From the NCBI RefSeq assembly GCF_016863115.1, contig NZ_BOOG01000029.1, positions 1-64,000 of the forward strand: a stretch of 64,000 nucleotides of DNA. Reading direction: 5' to 3'. Position 1 is the first letter of the stretch. Every line of letters begins with the position of its first letter. The translations under genes and the position numbers were made by a program. The DNA comes from Sphaerimonospora thailandensis (GTDB lineage Bacteria > Actinomycetota > Actinomycetes > Streptosporangiales > Streptosporangiaceae). The notes under the pieces were generated by a model. It worked only from the letters and a program-made list of their open reading frames with translations. It searched no databases and was not told the origin of the DNA. Positions 7,800 to 18,395 of the stretch are shown in pieces.

Positions 7800-8261
7800 G
7801 TGACCAGCAGATCCGTCCCGGCGCAGCGTCTGCGCGACCTCGCGCTGCTGCGCCGCGTCCGTGACCGCATCGACCGGGAGTACGCGCAGCCGCTGAACGT
7901 CGAGGAGCTCGCCCGCGGTGTGAACATGTCGGCCGGCCATCTCAGCCGCGAGTTCCGGCACGCCTACGGCGAATCGCCGTACAGCTATCTGATGACGCGG
8001 CGCATCGAGCGCGCGATGGCGCTGCTGCGTCGCGGTGATCTCAGCGTCACCGAGGTCTGTTTCGCGGTCGGCTGCTCGTCGCTGGGCACTTTCAGCACAC
8101 GCTTCACCGAGTTGGTCGGTGTGCCGCCCAGCGTCTATCGGCACGAGGCGGCGGGTGCGACGGCGGGGATGCCCTCGTGCGTCGCGAAACAGGTGACCAG
8201 ACCGATCAGGAATCCGATCAGGAATCGAGAAGCGCCGGTCGGCGAGCCGCAGCTAGCGTGA
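7800..8261 (+). CDS. AraC-type helix-turn-helix regulator
   Basis: The protein of about 153 residues is a bare AraC-type DNA-binding domain: 'LNVEELARGVNMSAGHLSRE' is the first HTH and 'LSVTEVCFAVGCSSLGTFST' the second, followed by 'FTELVGVPPSVYR'. No ligand-binding domain precedes it. The GTG at 7800 was chosen because related regulators start with this M-T-S-R-S-V-P-A-Q sequence; ATG at 7773 would add nine residues. The stop overlaps a GTG of the next gene (GTGA), so it is co-transcribed with the VOC protein and probably controls it. The C-terminal 30 residues after the domain are poorly conserved-looking. Confidence 0.86.
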   Translation: MTSRSVPAQRLRDLALLRRVRDRIDREYAQPLNVEELARGVNMSAGHLSREFRHAYGESPYSYLMTRRIERAMALLRRGDLSVTEVCFAVGCSSLGTFSTRFTELVGVPPSVYRHEAAGATAGMPSCVAKQVTRPIRNPIRNREAPVGEPQLA

Positions 8262-8266
8262 CCGTC

Positions 8267-8677
8267 ATGGACATCACCATTCACTCGGCATTCCTCCCCC
8301 ACGACGATCCGGACACGGCTCTGGCCTTCTACCGCGACACGCTCGGCTTCGAGGTCCGGGGCGACGTCGGCTACGGAGGGATGCGCTGGATCACGGTGGG
8401 CCCCGCCGGCCAGCCCGGTACGTCCGTCGTCCTGTATCCGCCGACCGCCAGCCCCGGCATGACCGACGACGAGCGCCGCGTCATCGCCGAGATGATGGCC
8501 AAGGGCACCTACGGCATCATCACTCTGGCCACCACCGACCTCGACGGCACCTTCGAGCGGCTGCAGTCCGGCGACGCCGAGGTCGTCCAGGAGCCGACCG
8601 AGCAGCCGTACGGCATTCGCGACTGCGCCTTCCGCGATCCCGCGGGCAACCTCATCCGCATCAACGAGATCCGCTGA
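8267..8677 (+). CDS. VOC (glyoxalase/bleomycin resistance) family protein
   Basis: The product of 136 residues has the paired beta-alpha-beta-beta-beta modules of the vicinal oxygen chelate fold: 'ALAFYRDTLGFEVRGDV' in the first and 'DLDGTFERLQSGDAEVVQEP' with 'CAFRDPAGNLIRINEI' in the second. Members are lyases, dioxygenases or drug-binding resistance proteins; the substrate cannot be read from sequence. ATG 8267 is preferred; a GTG at 8258 overlapping the regulator stop is possible and would add three residues. The AraC-type regulator, VOC and UvrA-like genes in a row suggest a small stress or resistance cassette. Confidence 0.85.
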   Translation: MDITIHSAFLPHDDPDTALAFYRDTLGFEVRGDVGYGGMRWITVGPAGQPGTSVVLYPPTASPGMTDDERRVIAEMMAKGTYGIITLATTDLDGTFERLQSGDAEVVQEPTEQPYGIRDCAFRDPAGNLIRINEIR

Positions 8678-8807
8678 GCCGTCCGCGCCGACGACGGAGA
8701 ACCAGGCGTACCGTTCGAGGCTGGTCGGATCGAACGGGCGACACCGCCGGAGACCGCGAGGCGGTCCGGTCTGACAGACCTTCAGCAGACGTTCAAAAGA
8801 TGGAGAC

Positions 8808-11201
<2,394 letters not shown>

Positions 11202-11495
11202 TCAGGACTCGGGCGCGGCGGACAGCCGGTCGAAGAGTTCCAGCGCGGCCTTGCGGACGTCCTCCGGTGTGAGGCCGTCCAGGGTGGTCCGCGCCTGGTC
11301 GGCGTCCCGGGTGGTGGCGCACGTGATCGCGACGGATCTGGCCGCGGCGTGGTGGAGCGACCCGGCGGGCGCGCGGTCGGCCAGCTCCTGGGCGCTCGCG
11401 GCCAGATCGAGATTGTCCCTGCTGAACGAACCGGTCAAGGCGATCTCCCAGAGGTCGTGGCGGCTGTGCCCATTATTCCGCGACACCTCCGTCAC
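11202..11495 (-). CDS. Small conserved-looking hypothetical protein in the nucleotidyltransferase operon
   Basis: The product has about 97 residues, soluble and helical, with 'SRHDLWEIALTGSFSRDNL' near the start and 'LTPEDVRKAALELFDRL' near the end. I do not recognise the family. The GTG at 11495 shares its last base position with the TAG stop of the upstream nucleotidyltransferase; an ATG at 11513 inside that gene is an alternative. Tight coupling behind two nucleotidyltransferases suggests it works with them. It converges with the UvrA-like gene with no spacer. Confidence 0.6.
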   Translation of the reverse strand: MTEVSRNNGHSRHDLWEIALTGSFSRDNLDLAASAQELADRAPAGSLHHAAARSVAITCATTRDADQARTTLDGLTPEDVRKAALELFDRLSAAPES

Positions 11496-12256
11496 TATGC
11501 GTGGATCCCCCATTCCAACCGGGTCCGCACCAGCAGGTCGTGTACGGCGTTCCGGGCCGACGGCGCCTCCGGGAGGCGCGATTCGTCCCGGGCACGCTCC
11601 AACTCGGCGGCCAACCGGTCGAGGTCGGCGGCCAACCGCGTACGGTCCGGTGCGTCCGCGGCCAGTCCGCCATGCTCGGCCGTGCACTTGGCCGAGACCA
11701 GCTCGGGCAGGTACGGCGGCCCGCCGCCGAGACGGGTGAGGTCTGCGACGAGTTCGCCGGTTCGCATCAGGTGGATGCCGGTGAGGAGCACTCGGAAGGC
11801 GTACAGCAGCGGCTTCAAGCCGGCCGTCTTCTCGAAGCGCCGCCGCTGCGTGCGGGCGAAGCCCAGATAGTGGTGGGCGTGATGGCGGGTCAGGCAGCGC
11901 GGGGCGAGCGAACGCAGTTCCTCGTGGACCGTCGAGGAACGGACGATCATCGGGGAGAGCAACTGCTCCAGCACATACCCGTTCGGGCTCAGAAGCAGCC
12001 GGCAGAACTTGGCGAGGTCGTGCGTCACCAGGTCGACCTCGACGCCGTCGTGGTTCCAGGAGCGGGTGATCGTCTCCGCCCCTGGGCGCAGCCCGATCAC
12101 TTCATCGAGGGGAAGGACGTGCACGCCGCGCAGGTCGACATCGGAGTCCACCGAGGGAAACCCGTACAGATGAGCTCCGCTGACCGTGGCGAACGCCAGC
12201 CGATGGGGCTGCCCGGCGCAGACCTCGCCGAGCCAACCCGGCAGCACCGCCGTCAC
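11495..12256 (-). CDS. Minimal nucleotidyltransferase, second of a tandem pair
   Basis: The protein of 253 residues belongs to the polymerase-beta-like nucleotidyltransferases of the YcgL type (COG3541). The N-terminal catalytic signature is 'VSGAHLYGFPSVDSDVDLRG', the G-S/A-x(n)-D-x-D arrangement with DSDVD, followed by a third Asp in 'GVEVDLVTHDL'. The C-terminal half is helical, with 'HHYLGFARTQRRRF' and 'LYAFRVLLTGIHLM'. GTG 12256 has GAGGGCGAT upstream. It starts 10 bp after the first nucleotidyltransferase gene. The target (RNA end, protein or small molecule) is unknown; some relatives sit in RNA-repair loci. Confidence 0.82.
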   Translation of the reverse strand: MTAVLPGWLGEVCAGQPHRLAFATVSGAHLYGFPSVDSDVDLRGVHVLPLDEVIGLRPGAETITRSWNHDGVEVDLVTHDLAKFCRLLLSPNGYVLEQLLSPMIVRSSTVHEELRSLAPRCLTRHHAHHYLGFARTQRRRFEKTAGLKPLLYAFRVLLTGIHLMRTGELVADLTRLGGGPPYLPELVSAKCTAEHGGLAADAPDRTRLAADLDRLAAELERARDESRLPEAPSARNAVHDLLVRTRLEWGIHA

Positions 12257-12266
12257 AAGATCGCCC

Positions 12267-12908
12267 TCACAACGACGCCCTTCGTACGTCCATCAGGACC
12301 TCCTCGACCGCCACCCGATCTGGAAGGCCCGGCAGCACACTTTCGGCCGCACCGATCTCGGCCAGCAACTCGTCACGCCACCCGCACACTTCGCCCCAAT
12401 CCAGATCGCCGTTCCGTACGGCGAGCAGGCGGTCGCAGTGCTCACCGACCTGGACCAGCGGCTCACCATGACGGACCAGGTGAAGGCCGCTGAGCAGCAG
12501 CCGGATCACGTGCATGGCCGCCTTCCTCTGCCGAGGACGGCCGAAGTCGGACCGGCGGAACAGCCGCTCCGCGTAGCCGACGAACGTCTGCTCCGCCCTG
12601 CGGGACAGGAACGCCCGCCGGATGGCCAGCAGACGATCGCCCACCGAGGTCGAATGCTCGATCAACGGCGACCACAGGCATTCCAGGACCGTGGGGTTCG
12701 CCTGCAGCGCGAGCAGGCAGAAACGCTCGATCTCCCAGGAGAACTGCTCGGGCAGCGGTCCCTCGACATGCGTCGGCGGCTTGTCCAGGCGCCAGAACAG
12801 CTCCGTCGGAGTCACGAACACGCCCCGCCGGTCGACATCGGAGCCGTCGACGGCCAGGCCGTACGCGCGTGAGCCCGTCACCACGGACAGCACCGTCCAC
12901 TGTGGCAT
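12267..12908 (-). CDS. Minimal nucleotidyltransferase, first of a tandem pair
   Basis: This protein of 213 residues is a shorter paralogue of the next gene: 'VVTGSRAYGLAVDGSDVDRR' holds the GS...DxD motif, and a helical region follows with 'FVGYAERLFRRSDF' and 'AAMHVIRLLLSGLHLVRHGE', matching the second protein. ATG 12908 is preferred because GGAG lies six bases upstream; ATG 12920 has no ribosome site. The two proteins may form a heterodimer. A promoter was not identified in the 170 bp upstream. Confidence 0.8.
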   Translation of the reverse strand: MPQWTVLSVVTGSRAYGLAVDGSDVDRRGVFVTPTELFWRLDKPPTHVEGPLPEQFSWEIERFCLLALQANPTVLECLWSPLIEHSTSVGDRLLAIRRAFLSRRAEQTFVGYAERLFRRSDFGRPRQRKAAMHVIRLLLSGLHLVRHGEPLVQVGEHCDRLLAVRNGDLDWGEVCGWRDELLAEIGAAESVLPGLPDRVAVEEVLMDVRRASL

Positions 12909-13078
12909 CTGGAGCTCCATGGTTCATAAATCTTGCCATGACGGTCAATCCGTGCCGCCCCAGTCTCGACGGATTCCTCATCGTCATCGAAGTGAGCCCG
13001 GGTTTCCCCCACATGCGGCCGTGCCCTTCTGGGATGATCCCGATGAAAATCTCATCGGACGTCGAGAGACCGTGACTG

Positions 13079-14356
13079 ATGCCCCCCATTGACCAGATAA
13101 CAACCTTCGTTTCCGATCACCCGATCGAAACGGTCATCATCTCCGTCTTCGCCCTCATCCTGCTGACCCTGGCCTTCTTCGCGCTGCGCGCGGTCTTCCG
13201 CGTGGCGAGCCGGAACCTGCGCGGCTGGGCCGCCGGCCGCCCCGCCGAGGACATCCTGACGATCATCGCCGCCAGCATCGCCACCGGCGTCTCCGCCCAG
13301 GGCATGTGGCGCTTCTCCGGCGACGTGCTCGGCTTCGACGGCCCACTGCGGCTGCTCCTCTTCGCGTTCATCGAAGTCGCCGTGATCACCAGTGCCGTAC
13401 GGGCCCGCCGCAACATGCGCGAGAACTTCTCGGCCGGCATCGACGGCATCGCCGTGTGGGCGCTCACCTGCCTGTCCGCCGTGCTGTCGAGCATGGACGC
13501 CCGCAGTGTCGCCGAGGCCGTCTTCCGTCTCGCCGCGCCGCTCGTGGCCGCCTGGCTGTGGGAGCGGGGCATGGCGATCGAACGGCACCGCATCACCGGC
13601 CGCTCCCGCATCAACTGGCGGATCACCCCCGAGCGGATGCTGGTCCGCATCGGGCTGGCCGAGGCCGGCGACCGGACCACGAGCGAGGTGGACGCCCACC
13701 GCAGGCTCACCCGGGTGGCCCTGGCGGCCAAGCGGGCCCGTGCGCTGCGCGAGGCGGGCGCGTCGGACCGCAAGATCCGCAAGGCGCTCGCCGAGCTCGA
13801 CAAGGCGATGGACCGCGCCGTCGAGCACACCGGCCTCGCGGTGGACGAGAAGCGGCAGGAGGCGCTGCTCTCCCAGATCGGTGCGCTCTACAACACCTCC
13901 GCCCTGATCGACCTCAGCCCACCGGTGCCGTGGGCTCCCGAGCAGCCGCAGGCCGGCGGAGGCGGGGCGGTCGCCGCTCCCCCGGCGGCCCTGCCGGGAT
14001 CCCGGGTCACCTATCTGGTCGACGACGAGGACGACGAGCACCGACCCGCCGACCCCGCTCCGCCCGTCGTGGACACGGCCGAGCGTGCGGCGCGGATCCG
14101 CGCCGCACGGCAGTACTGGGACCGGCAGATCGAGCGCAGGTACGTCCCCCGGGCCGCGGACATCGCCCAGGAGGTCGGCATCCCCCTCGCGACGGCGAAG
14201 AAGTACCGCGCTCTGTGGAAGCTGGAGCCCCAGGCGCATGCACTGCTGGAGGCGGCCTACCGGGAGCACGGCATCATCGACACCGGAACGTTCCCGGCCA
14301 TCGAGGTGCCCGAGCCCGTGCTCACCGTGAACGGTTCGGCCCCGAACGGGAACTGA
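13079..14356 (+). CDS. Membrane protein with C-terminal helix-turn-helix-like region
   Basis: The product of 425 residues starts with hydrophobic segments (about residues 17-40, 58-75, 88-108 and 120-160), then a charged, Arg/Lys/Ala-rich helical middle ('RKIRKALAELDKAMDRAVEH'), a Pro/Ala linker, and a C-terminal 'AADIAQEVGIPLATAKKYRA' block that looks like a resolvase/sigma-type HTH. It resembles the DUF2637/SpdB-like membrane proteins found on actinobacterial mobile elements, but I cannot name a family with certainty. It overlaps the 3' end of the convergent VOC gene by 35 bp. The function is unknown; membrane-tethered DNA binding is an inference. Confidence 0.7.
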   Translation: MPPIDQITTFVSDHPIETVIISVFALILLTLAFFALRAVFRVASRNLRGWAAGRPAEDILTIIAASIATGVSAQGMWRFSGDVLGFDGPLRLLLFAFIEVAVITSAVRARRNMRENFSAGIDGIAVWALTCLSAVLSSMDARSVAEAVFRLAAPLVAAWLWERGMAIERHRITGRSRINWRITPERMLVRIGLAEAGDRTTSEVDAHRRLTRVALAAKRARALREAGASDRKIRKALAELDKAMDRAVEHTGLAVDEKRQEALLSQIGALYNTSALIDLSPPVPWAPEQPQAGGGGAVAAPPAALPGSRVTYLVDDEDDEHRPADPAPPVVDTAERAARIRAARQYWDRQIERRYVPRAADIAQEVGIPLATAKKYRALWKLEPQAHALLEAAYREHGIIDTGTFPAIEVPEPVLTVNGSAPNGN

Positions 14357-15056
14357 GGTCGGCGGCGACCTCGGCCGCGGTCGCCAGGTCGGCGGCGAGT
14401 GCAAGACGATCGTCGGCCGTCAGTTCCATGGCGCCGACCTCGGCGAGCAGCGCCGCCGCGGCGTCACGGTCACCGGTGCGCAGCCGCAACTCGGCGAGGT
14501 AGACCAGCGCGGGCAGGCGCTGGGCGGGCGGGGCGTCGGCGTGCCGGGCGAGGCCGTTCTCCAGCACGCGGATCCCCGCCGCCTCGTCGCCGTGAGCGTC
14601 GGCCTGGCGTGCGGCGGCGGCCACCACACGCGCCAGCCTGCCCTCCGACGGATCCGGCCCGTCACCGGTGTCCGCGCTCCTGCTGATCCGCAGCCAGTTC
14701 CCGCCGGGATCGACGACCGTGAATCCGCCCGCGGTGCCCTGCCTGCGCCGCGGCCGGGTCATCCGCGGGATCCCGGACACCGGGATCTTGCCGAAGGCGG
14801 CGCGCAGGCCCGCGGCGAACGCGTCGTACAGCGCCTGCGTGTCGGGGACGAGCACGACCACGCTGCCCATGGAGTCGGCGGGATCGAACTGGGGCACGCC
14901 GAAGAAGTGCAACTCGATCCCGCCCCGGCGGACGGCGGCGTACGGATTGGGGCGCTCCTGGCGATAGGTCACCTCGAACCCGAGCGCGGTGTAGAAGGGC
15001 AGGACGTCGTCGAGGTGCCGGCAGGGCAGGCCGGGGATGACGGTTTCGGTGCTCAT
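14322..15056 (-). CDS. VOC family protein with helical C-terminal extension
   Basis: The 244-residue protein has an N-terminal VOC half: 'LPCRHLDDVLPFYTALGFEV', 'GGIELHFFGVPQFDP', and 'FTVVDPGGNWLRISRS', as in bleomycin-resistance-type proteins. The second half (about residues 140-244) is Ala-rich helical, with a TPR-like 'AALVYLAELRLRTGDRDAAA'-style pattern, and is not usual for the family. ATG 15056 was taken; the extra upstream residues to 15083 lack a ribosome site. It is transcribed divergently from gnd across about 100 bp. The ligand is unknown. Confidence 0.8.
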   Translation of the reverse strand: MSTETVIPGLPCRHLDDVLPFYTALGFEVTYRQERPNPYAAVRRGGIELHFFGVPQFDPADSMGSVVVLVPDTQALYDAFAAGLRAAFGKIPVSGIPRMTRPRRRQGTAGGFTVVDPGGNWLRISRSADTGDGPDPSEGRLARVVAAAARQADAHGDEAAGIRVLENGLARHADAPPAQRLPALVYLAELRLRTGDRDAAAALLAEVGAMELTADDRLALAADLATAAEVAADLSSRSGPNRSR

Positions 15057-15158
15057 ACCGAAAAATTCTGGGCGCGCTGTCAAGAGATCGAGTCATCCAT
15101 GTTCCGGCATCTGAACACGCCTCAGTGCTTCGGTCCCCGGAGGTATATGACTAGAGGC

Positions 15159-16586
15159 ATGGACAAGGCAGATATCGGAGTGACCGGGCTGGCGACGATG
15201 GGGCGCAACCTGGCGAGGAACTTCGCCCATCACGGCCATGTGGTCGCGGTGCACAACCGTACCCAGAACCGCACCACCGCCTTCATGGACCAGCACCGTG
15301 ACGAGGGCGCCTTCCTGGCGGCCGGCTCGGTCGAGGAGTTCGTCGCCTCCCTGCGGCGCCCCCGCAAGGCGATCATCATGGTCAAGGCCGGGGCGCCCAC
15401 CGACGCCGTGATCGAGGAGCTCGCCGCCCACATGGAGCCGGGCGACATGATCATTGACGGGGGCAACGCCCACTACGCCGACACCCGGCGCAGGGAAGCC
15501 GCCCTGCGGGAGCGGGGCCTCCACTTCGTCGGCGCCGGGATCTCCGGCGGCGAGGAGGGGGCGCTCAACGGCCCGAGCATCATGCCGGGCGGCGCACCGG
15601 AGGCGTACGAGACGCTCGGCCCGCTGCTGGAGGACGTCGCCGCGAAGGTCGACGGGACGCCGTGCTGCGTGCACGTCGGCCCCGACGGGGCCGGGCATTT
15701 CGTGAAGATGGTGCACAACGGCATCGAATACTCCGATATGCAGCTCATCGTGGAGTCCTACGACCTGCTCAGGCAGGCACTCGGGCTCAGCCCGCAGGAG
15801 CTGGCCGACGTCTTCCGCGAGTGGAACCGGGGCGACCTGGAGTCGTACCTCATCGAGATCACCGCCGAGGTGCTCGGCCACACCGACGCGGCGACGGGCC
15901 GGCCCTTCGTCGACGTCGTGGTGGACCAGGCCGAGCAGAAGGGCACCGGCCGCTGGACCGTGCAGAGCGCGCTCGACCTCGGCGTGCCGGTGACGGGCAT
16001 CGCCGAAGCCGTGTTCGCCCGTGCCCTGTCCGGCCACCCCGACCAGCGGACGGCCGCCCGCTCGCTCGCCGGCCCGCAGGAAAAGGGCGCCGCGGACGGC
16101 GCCGACCTGGTCGAAGACGTGCGGCGGGCGCTGTACGCCTCCAAGATCGTGGCGTACGCCCAGGGGTTCGACCAGATCGCCGCGGCGAGCGAGGAGTACG
16201 GCTGGAGTATCGACCCGGGTGCCATGGCGACCATCTGGCGGGGCGGCTGCATCATCAGGGCGCGGTTCCTGGACCGGATCCGGGAGGCGTACGAGGCCCG
16301 GCCGACGCTGCCGACGCTGCTGGTCGACCCCACCTTCGCGGCCGCCCTCGCCGACGCCCAGGACTCCTGGCGGCGCGTGGTCGCGACGGCGGCGACGATC
16401 GGCGTTCCGACGCCCGGGTTCTCCTCGGCGCTCGCGTACTACGACGCGCTGCGGCGGGACCGGCTGCCCGCGGCGCTCCTGCAGGGCCTGCGTGACTACT
16501 TCGGCGCCCACACCTACCGGCGGGTCGACCGCGAGGGCGCCTTCCACACGGACTGGTCGGGCGACCGGGTCGAGCGGCCCGCCTGA
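15159..16586 (+). CDS. gnd: 6-phosphogluconate dehydrogenase (decarboxylating)
   Basis: The protein of 475 residues has the N-terminal NADP fold ('IGVTGLATMGRNLARNFAHH', with 'VHNRT'), the substrate segment 'FVGAGISGGEEGALNGPSIM', the catalytic 'GHFVKMVHNGIEYSDMQ' with Lys and His-Asn, and the C-terminal 'TDWSGDR' tail. This is the long, tetramer/dimer type of about 470 residues. It makes ribulose 5-phosphate, CO2 and NADPH in the oxidative pentose phosphate pathway. ATG 15159 is preferred; ATG 15147 lies only three bases after GGAGG. It stands alone and converges with the efflux pump gene. Confidence 0.95.
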   Translation: MDKADIGVTGLATMGRNLARNFAHHGHVVAVHNRTQNRTTAFMDQHRDEGAFLAAGSVEEFVASLRRPRKAIIMVKAGAPTDAVIEELAAHMEPGDMIIDGGNAHYADTRRREAALRERGLHFVGAGISGGEEGALNGPSIMPGGAPEAYETLGPLLEDVAAKVDGTPCCVHVGPDGAGHFVKMVHNGIEYSDMQLIVESYDLLRQALGLSPQELADVFREWNRGDLESYLIEITAEVLGHTDAATGRPFVDVVVDQAEQKGTGRWTVQSALDLGVPVTGIAEAVFARALSGHPDQRTAARSLAGPQEKGAADGADLVEDVRRALYASKIVAYAQGFDQIAAASEEYGWSIDPGAMATIWRGGCIIRARFLDRIREAYEARPTLPTLLVDPTFAAALADAQDSWRRVVATAATIGVPTPGFSSALAYYDALRRDRLPAALLQGLRDYFGAHTYRRVDREGAFHTDWSGDRVERPA

Positions 16587-16605
16587 TCTCCGGCCATGGG
16601 GTACG

Positions 16606-16642
16606 CGTACGGCTCACGCCCGCGCCGGGCATGAGCCGTACG
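16606..16642. terminator. Bidirectional hairpin between gnd and the efflux pump gene
   Basis: CGTACGGCTCA (16606-16616) pairs with TGAGCCGTACG (16632-16642), and the loop holds a further CGCCCG/CGGGC stem. It sits between two convergent genes. No T-run is present. Confidence 0.65.
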
Positions 16643-16660
16643 TGACGTGACCGGCGGCGG

Positions 16661-18280
16661 TCACTCGGCGGCGGCCATCGCGGCGGTTTCCGCGGTCTCG
16701 GCGGACTCGCCGCCCGGCTGGCCGTTCTGGCCGTCCCGGCCGCTGCGCAGCGGCACGTGCTTGATGAAGGCGGCGATCACCGGGACGAGTGCGGCGAACA
16801 GGACCGACCACAGGAAGACCGAGCCGATCGCGTTGGCGAGCGCCTCCAGGAACCTCGCCTTGACCTGCGGCGGGAGCTGCTCGAGAAAGCTCTTCTCGAT
16901 ATGGCCGCCGCCTCCGGCGCCGGCCACGGCGGCCGCCTGCGGCCCGAGCTTGGCGGTGATCTCATCGGCCAGACGGCTGCTGAAGACCGCGCCGAACAGC
17001 GAGATGCCGAACGCCCCGCCGATGGAGCGGAAGAACGTGGCGGCGCTGCTGGCCACACCCATGTCCTTCTGCTCGACGCTGTTCTGCGCGATCAGCATGG
17101 TCGTCTGCATCAGGAAGCCCATGCCGAGGCCGAGAACGCCGATGAACACGCCGGTCTGCCACAGCGGGGTGTGCGCGTCCTGGAATGCCAGCAGGACCAT
17201 GCCGACCGCCATGATCGCCCCGCCGATCACCGGGAAGCTCTTGTACCTGCCGGTCCGCGTGATCGCCTTGCCGACGAACAGCGACACGACCATGGACGAG
17301 GCCATCATCGGGAGCAGGAGCATCCCGGAGTTGGTGGCCGTGGCGCCCTGCACGATCTGCTGGAACATCGGCAGGAACGTGATCGCGCCGAACATCGCGA
17401 AGCCGAGCAGGAAGCCCAGCACGTTGATCAGCGTGAAGTTCCGGTCGCGGAACACGTGCAGCGGCATGATCGGCTCGGCCGCCCGCCGCTCGACCGGGAT
17501 GAACAGGGCCAGCGCCACGACCGCCAGCCCCGCGAGCCCGAGGATCTGCCAGGAGCCCCAGGGGTAGCCGTGCTTCTGGCCGCCCCACGACGTGATCAGC
17601 ACGATCGCGGTGATGCCCACGGTGAGCACGGCCGCACCGGACCAGTCGATGCGGTGCTCGGTGCGGTGCTTGGGCAGGTGAAGCTTGAGGATCAGCCAGA
17701 TCAGCGCCACGCCGCCGAGCGGGAGGTTCACGTAGAAGGCCCAGCGCCAGTCCAGGTTGTCGGTGATGAAGCCGCCGACGAGCGGACCCGCGATCATCGC
17801 GAGCGACATGATCGCGGCCATGATGCCCTGGTACTGCCCGCGCTCGCGTGGCGGCACCAGGTCGCCGACGATCGCCATCACCCCGACGATGAGCCCACCG
17901 GCGCCGAGGCCCTGCACCGCCCGGAACGCGATCAGCTCGATCATGCCGCCGTCGGTGCCGCCGAGCAGCACCGAGCCGGCCATGCCGCACAGTGCGGAGC
18001 CGACGAGGAAGATGACGATCGAGCTCAGGAAGATGTTCTTGCGTCCGTAGAGGTCGCCGAGCTTGCCCCAGATCGGGGTCGAGACCGTGGTGCCCAGCAC
18101 GTACGCGGTGGTGACCCAGGTGAAGTAGTCCAGCCCCTGCAGTTCGCCCACGATCCTCGGCATGGCGGTGCCGACGATCATGTTGTCCAGCATCGCCAGC
18201 ATCATCGCCAGCAGCAGGCCGGGTAAGACGATCATCACTTCCCGGGACCGGCCGGCGGGTGCGGCCGAGGTCTCCGTCAT
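16661..18280 (-). CDS. DHA2-family MFS multidrug efflux transporter
   Basis: The 539-residue protein shows about 14 membrane segments. Family motifs are 'LDNMIVGTAMPRIVGEL' (motif D1 of the 14-segment drug:H+ antiporters), 'WGKLGDLYGRKNIFLSS' (motif A) and 'GPLVGGFITDNLDWRWAFYV' (motif C). Substrates are likely hydrophobic drugs or self-made antibiotics. The gene is divergent from a TetR regulator gene, and two palindromes in the 115-bp spacer are likely operators. A long extracytoplasmic loop near residue 460 contains a Gly/Ala-rich stretch. Confidence 0.92.
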   Translation of the reverse strand: MTETSAAPAGRSREVMIVLPGLLLAMMLAMLDNMIVGTAMPRIVGELQGLDYFTWVTTAYVLGTTVSTPIWGKLGDLYGRKNIFLSSIVIFLVGSALCGMAGSVLLGGTDGGMIELIAFRAVQGLGAGGLIVGVMAIVGDLVPPRERGQYQGIMAAIMSLAMIAGPLVGGFITDNLDWRWAFYVNLPLGGVALIWLILKLHLPKHRTEHRIDWSGAAVLTVGITAIVLITSWGGQKHGYPWGSWQILGLAGLAVVALALFIPVERRAAEPIMPLHVFRDRNFTLINVLGFLLGFAMFGAITFLPMFQQIVQGATATNSGMLLLPMMASSMVVSLFVGKAITRTGRYKSFPVIGGAIMAVGMVLLAFQDAHTPLWQTGVFIGVLGLGMGFLMQTTMLIAQNSVEQKDMGVASSAATFFRSIGGAFGISLFGAVFSSRLADEITAKLGPQAAAVAGAGGGGHIEKSFLEQLPPQVKARFLEALANAIGSVFLWSVLFAALVPVIAAFIKHVPLRSGRDGQNGQPGGESAETAETAAMAAAE

Positions 18281-18312
18281 GGCGGGTGCCCCCTTTTTAA
18301 GAAACTTTGCTT

Positions 18313-18330
18313 ACTTGCCGACCGGCTAGT
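18313..18330. promoter_or_regulatory. TetR operator A
   Basis: The 18-bp imperfect palindrome ACTTGCCGACCGGCTAGT has one mismatched pair. It repeats in related form at 18355-18372, with centres 42 bp apart (about four helical turns), in the spacer between the divergent efflux and TetR genes. Binding by that TetR is inferred. Confidence 0.65.
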
Positions 18331-18346
18331 TACCGTCGTTACGGTA
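18331..18346. repeat. Palindrome between the two TetR operators
   Basis: TACCGT-CGTT-ACGGTA is a perfect 6+6 inverted repeat lying exactly between operators A and B. It may be a site for another regulator or overlap the core promoters. Confidence 0.45.
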
Positions 18347-18354
18347 TTGTCCTT

Positions 18355-18372
18355 ACTTGCCGGCCGTCAAGT
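18355..18372. promoter_or_regulatory. TetR operator B
   Basis: The 18-bp palindrome ACTTGCCGGCCGTCAAGT has one mismatched pair and shares the ACTTGCCG half with operator A. It ends 23 bp before the TetR start, so it would allow autorepression. Confidence 0.65.
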
Positions 18373-18395
18373 TGAACTAAGGAACCAAAGCAGGC

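Noticed and set aside
13079-13081. A mobile element around the membrane/HTH protein
   Set aside because: No integrase, replication gene or flanking repeat was found; the neighbours are ordinary chromosomal genes.
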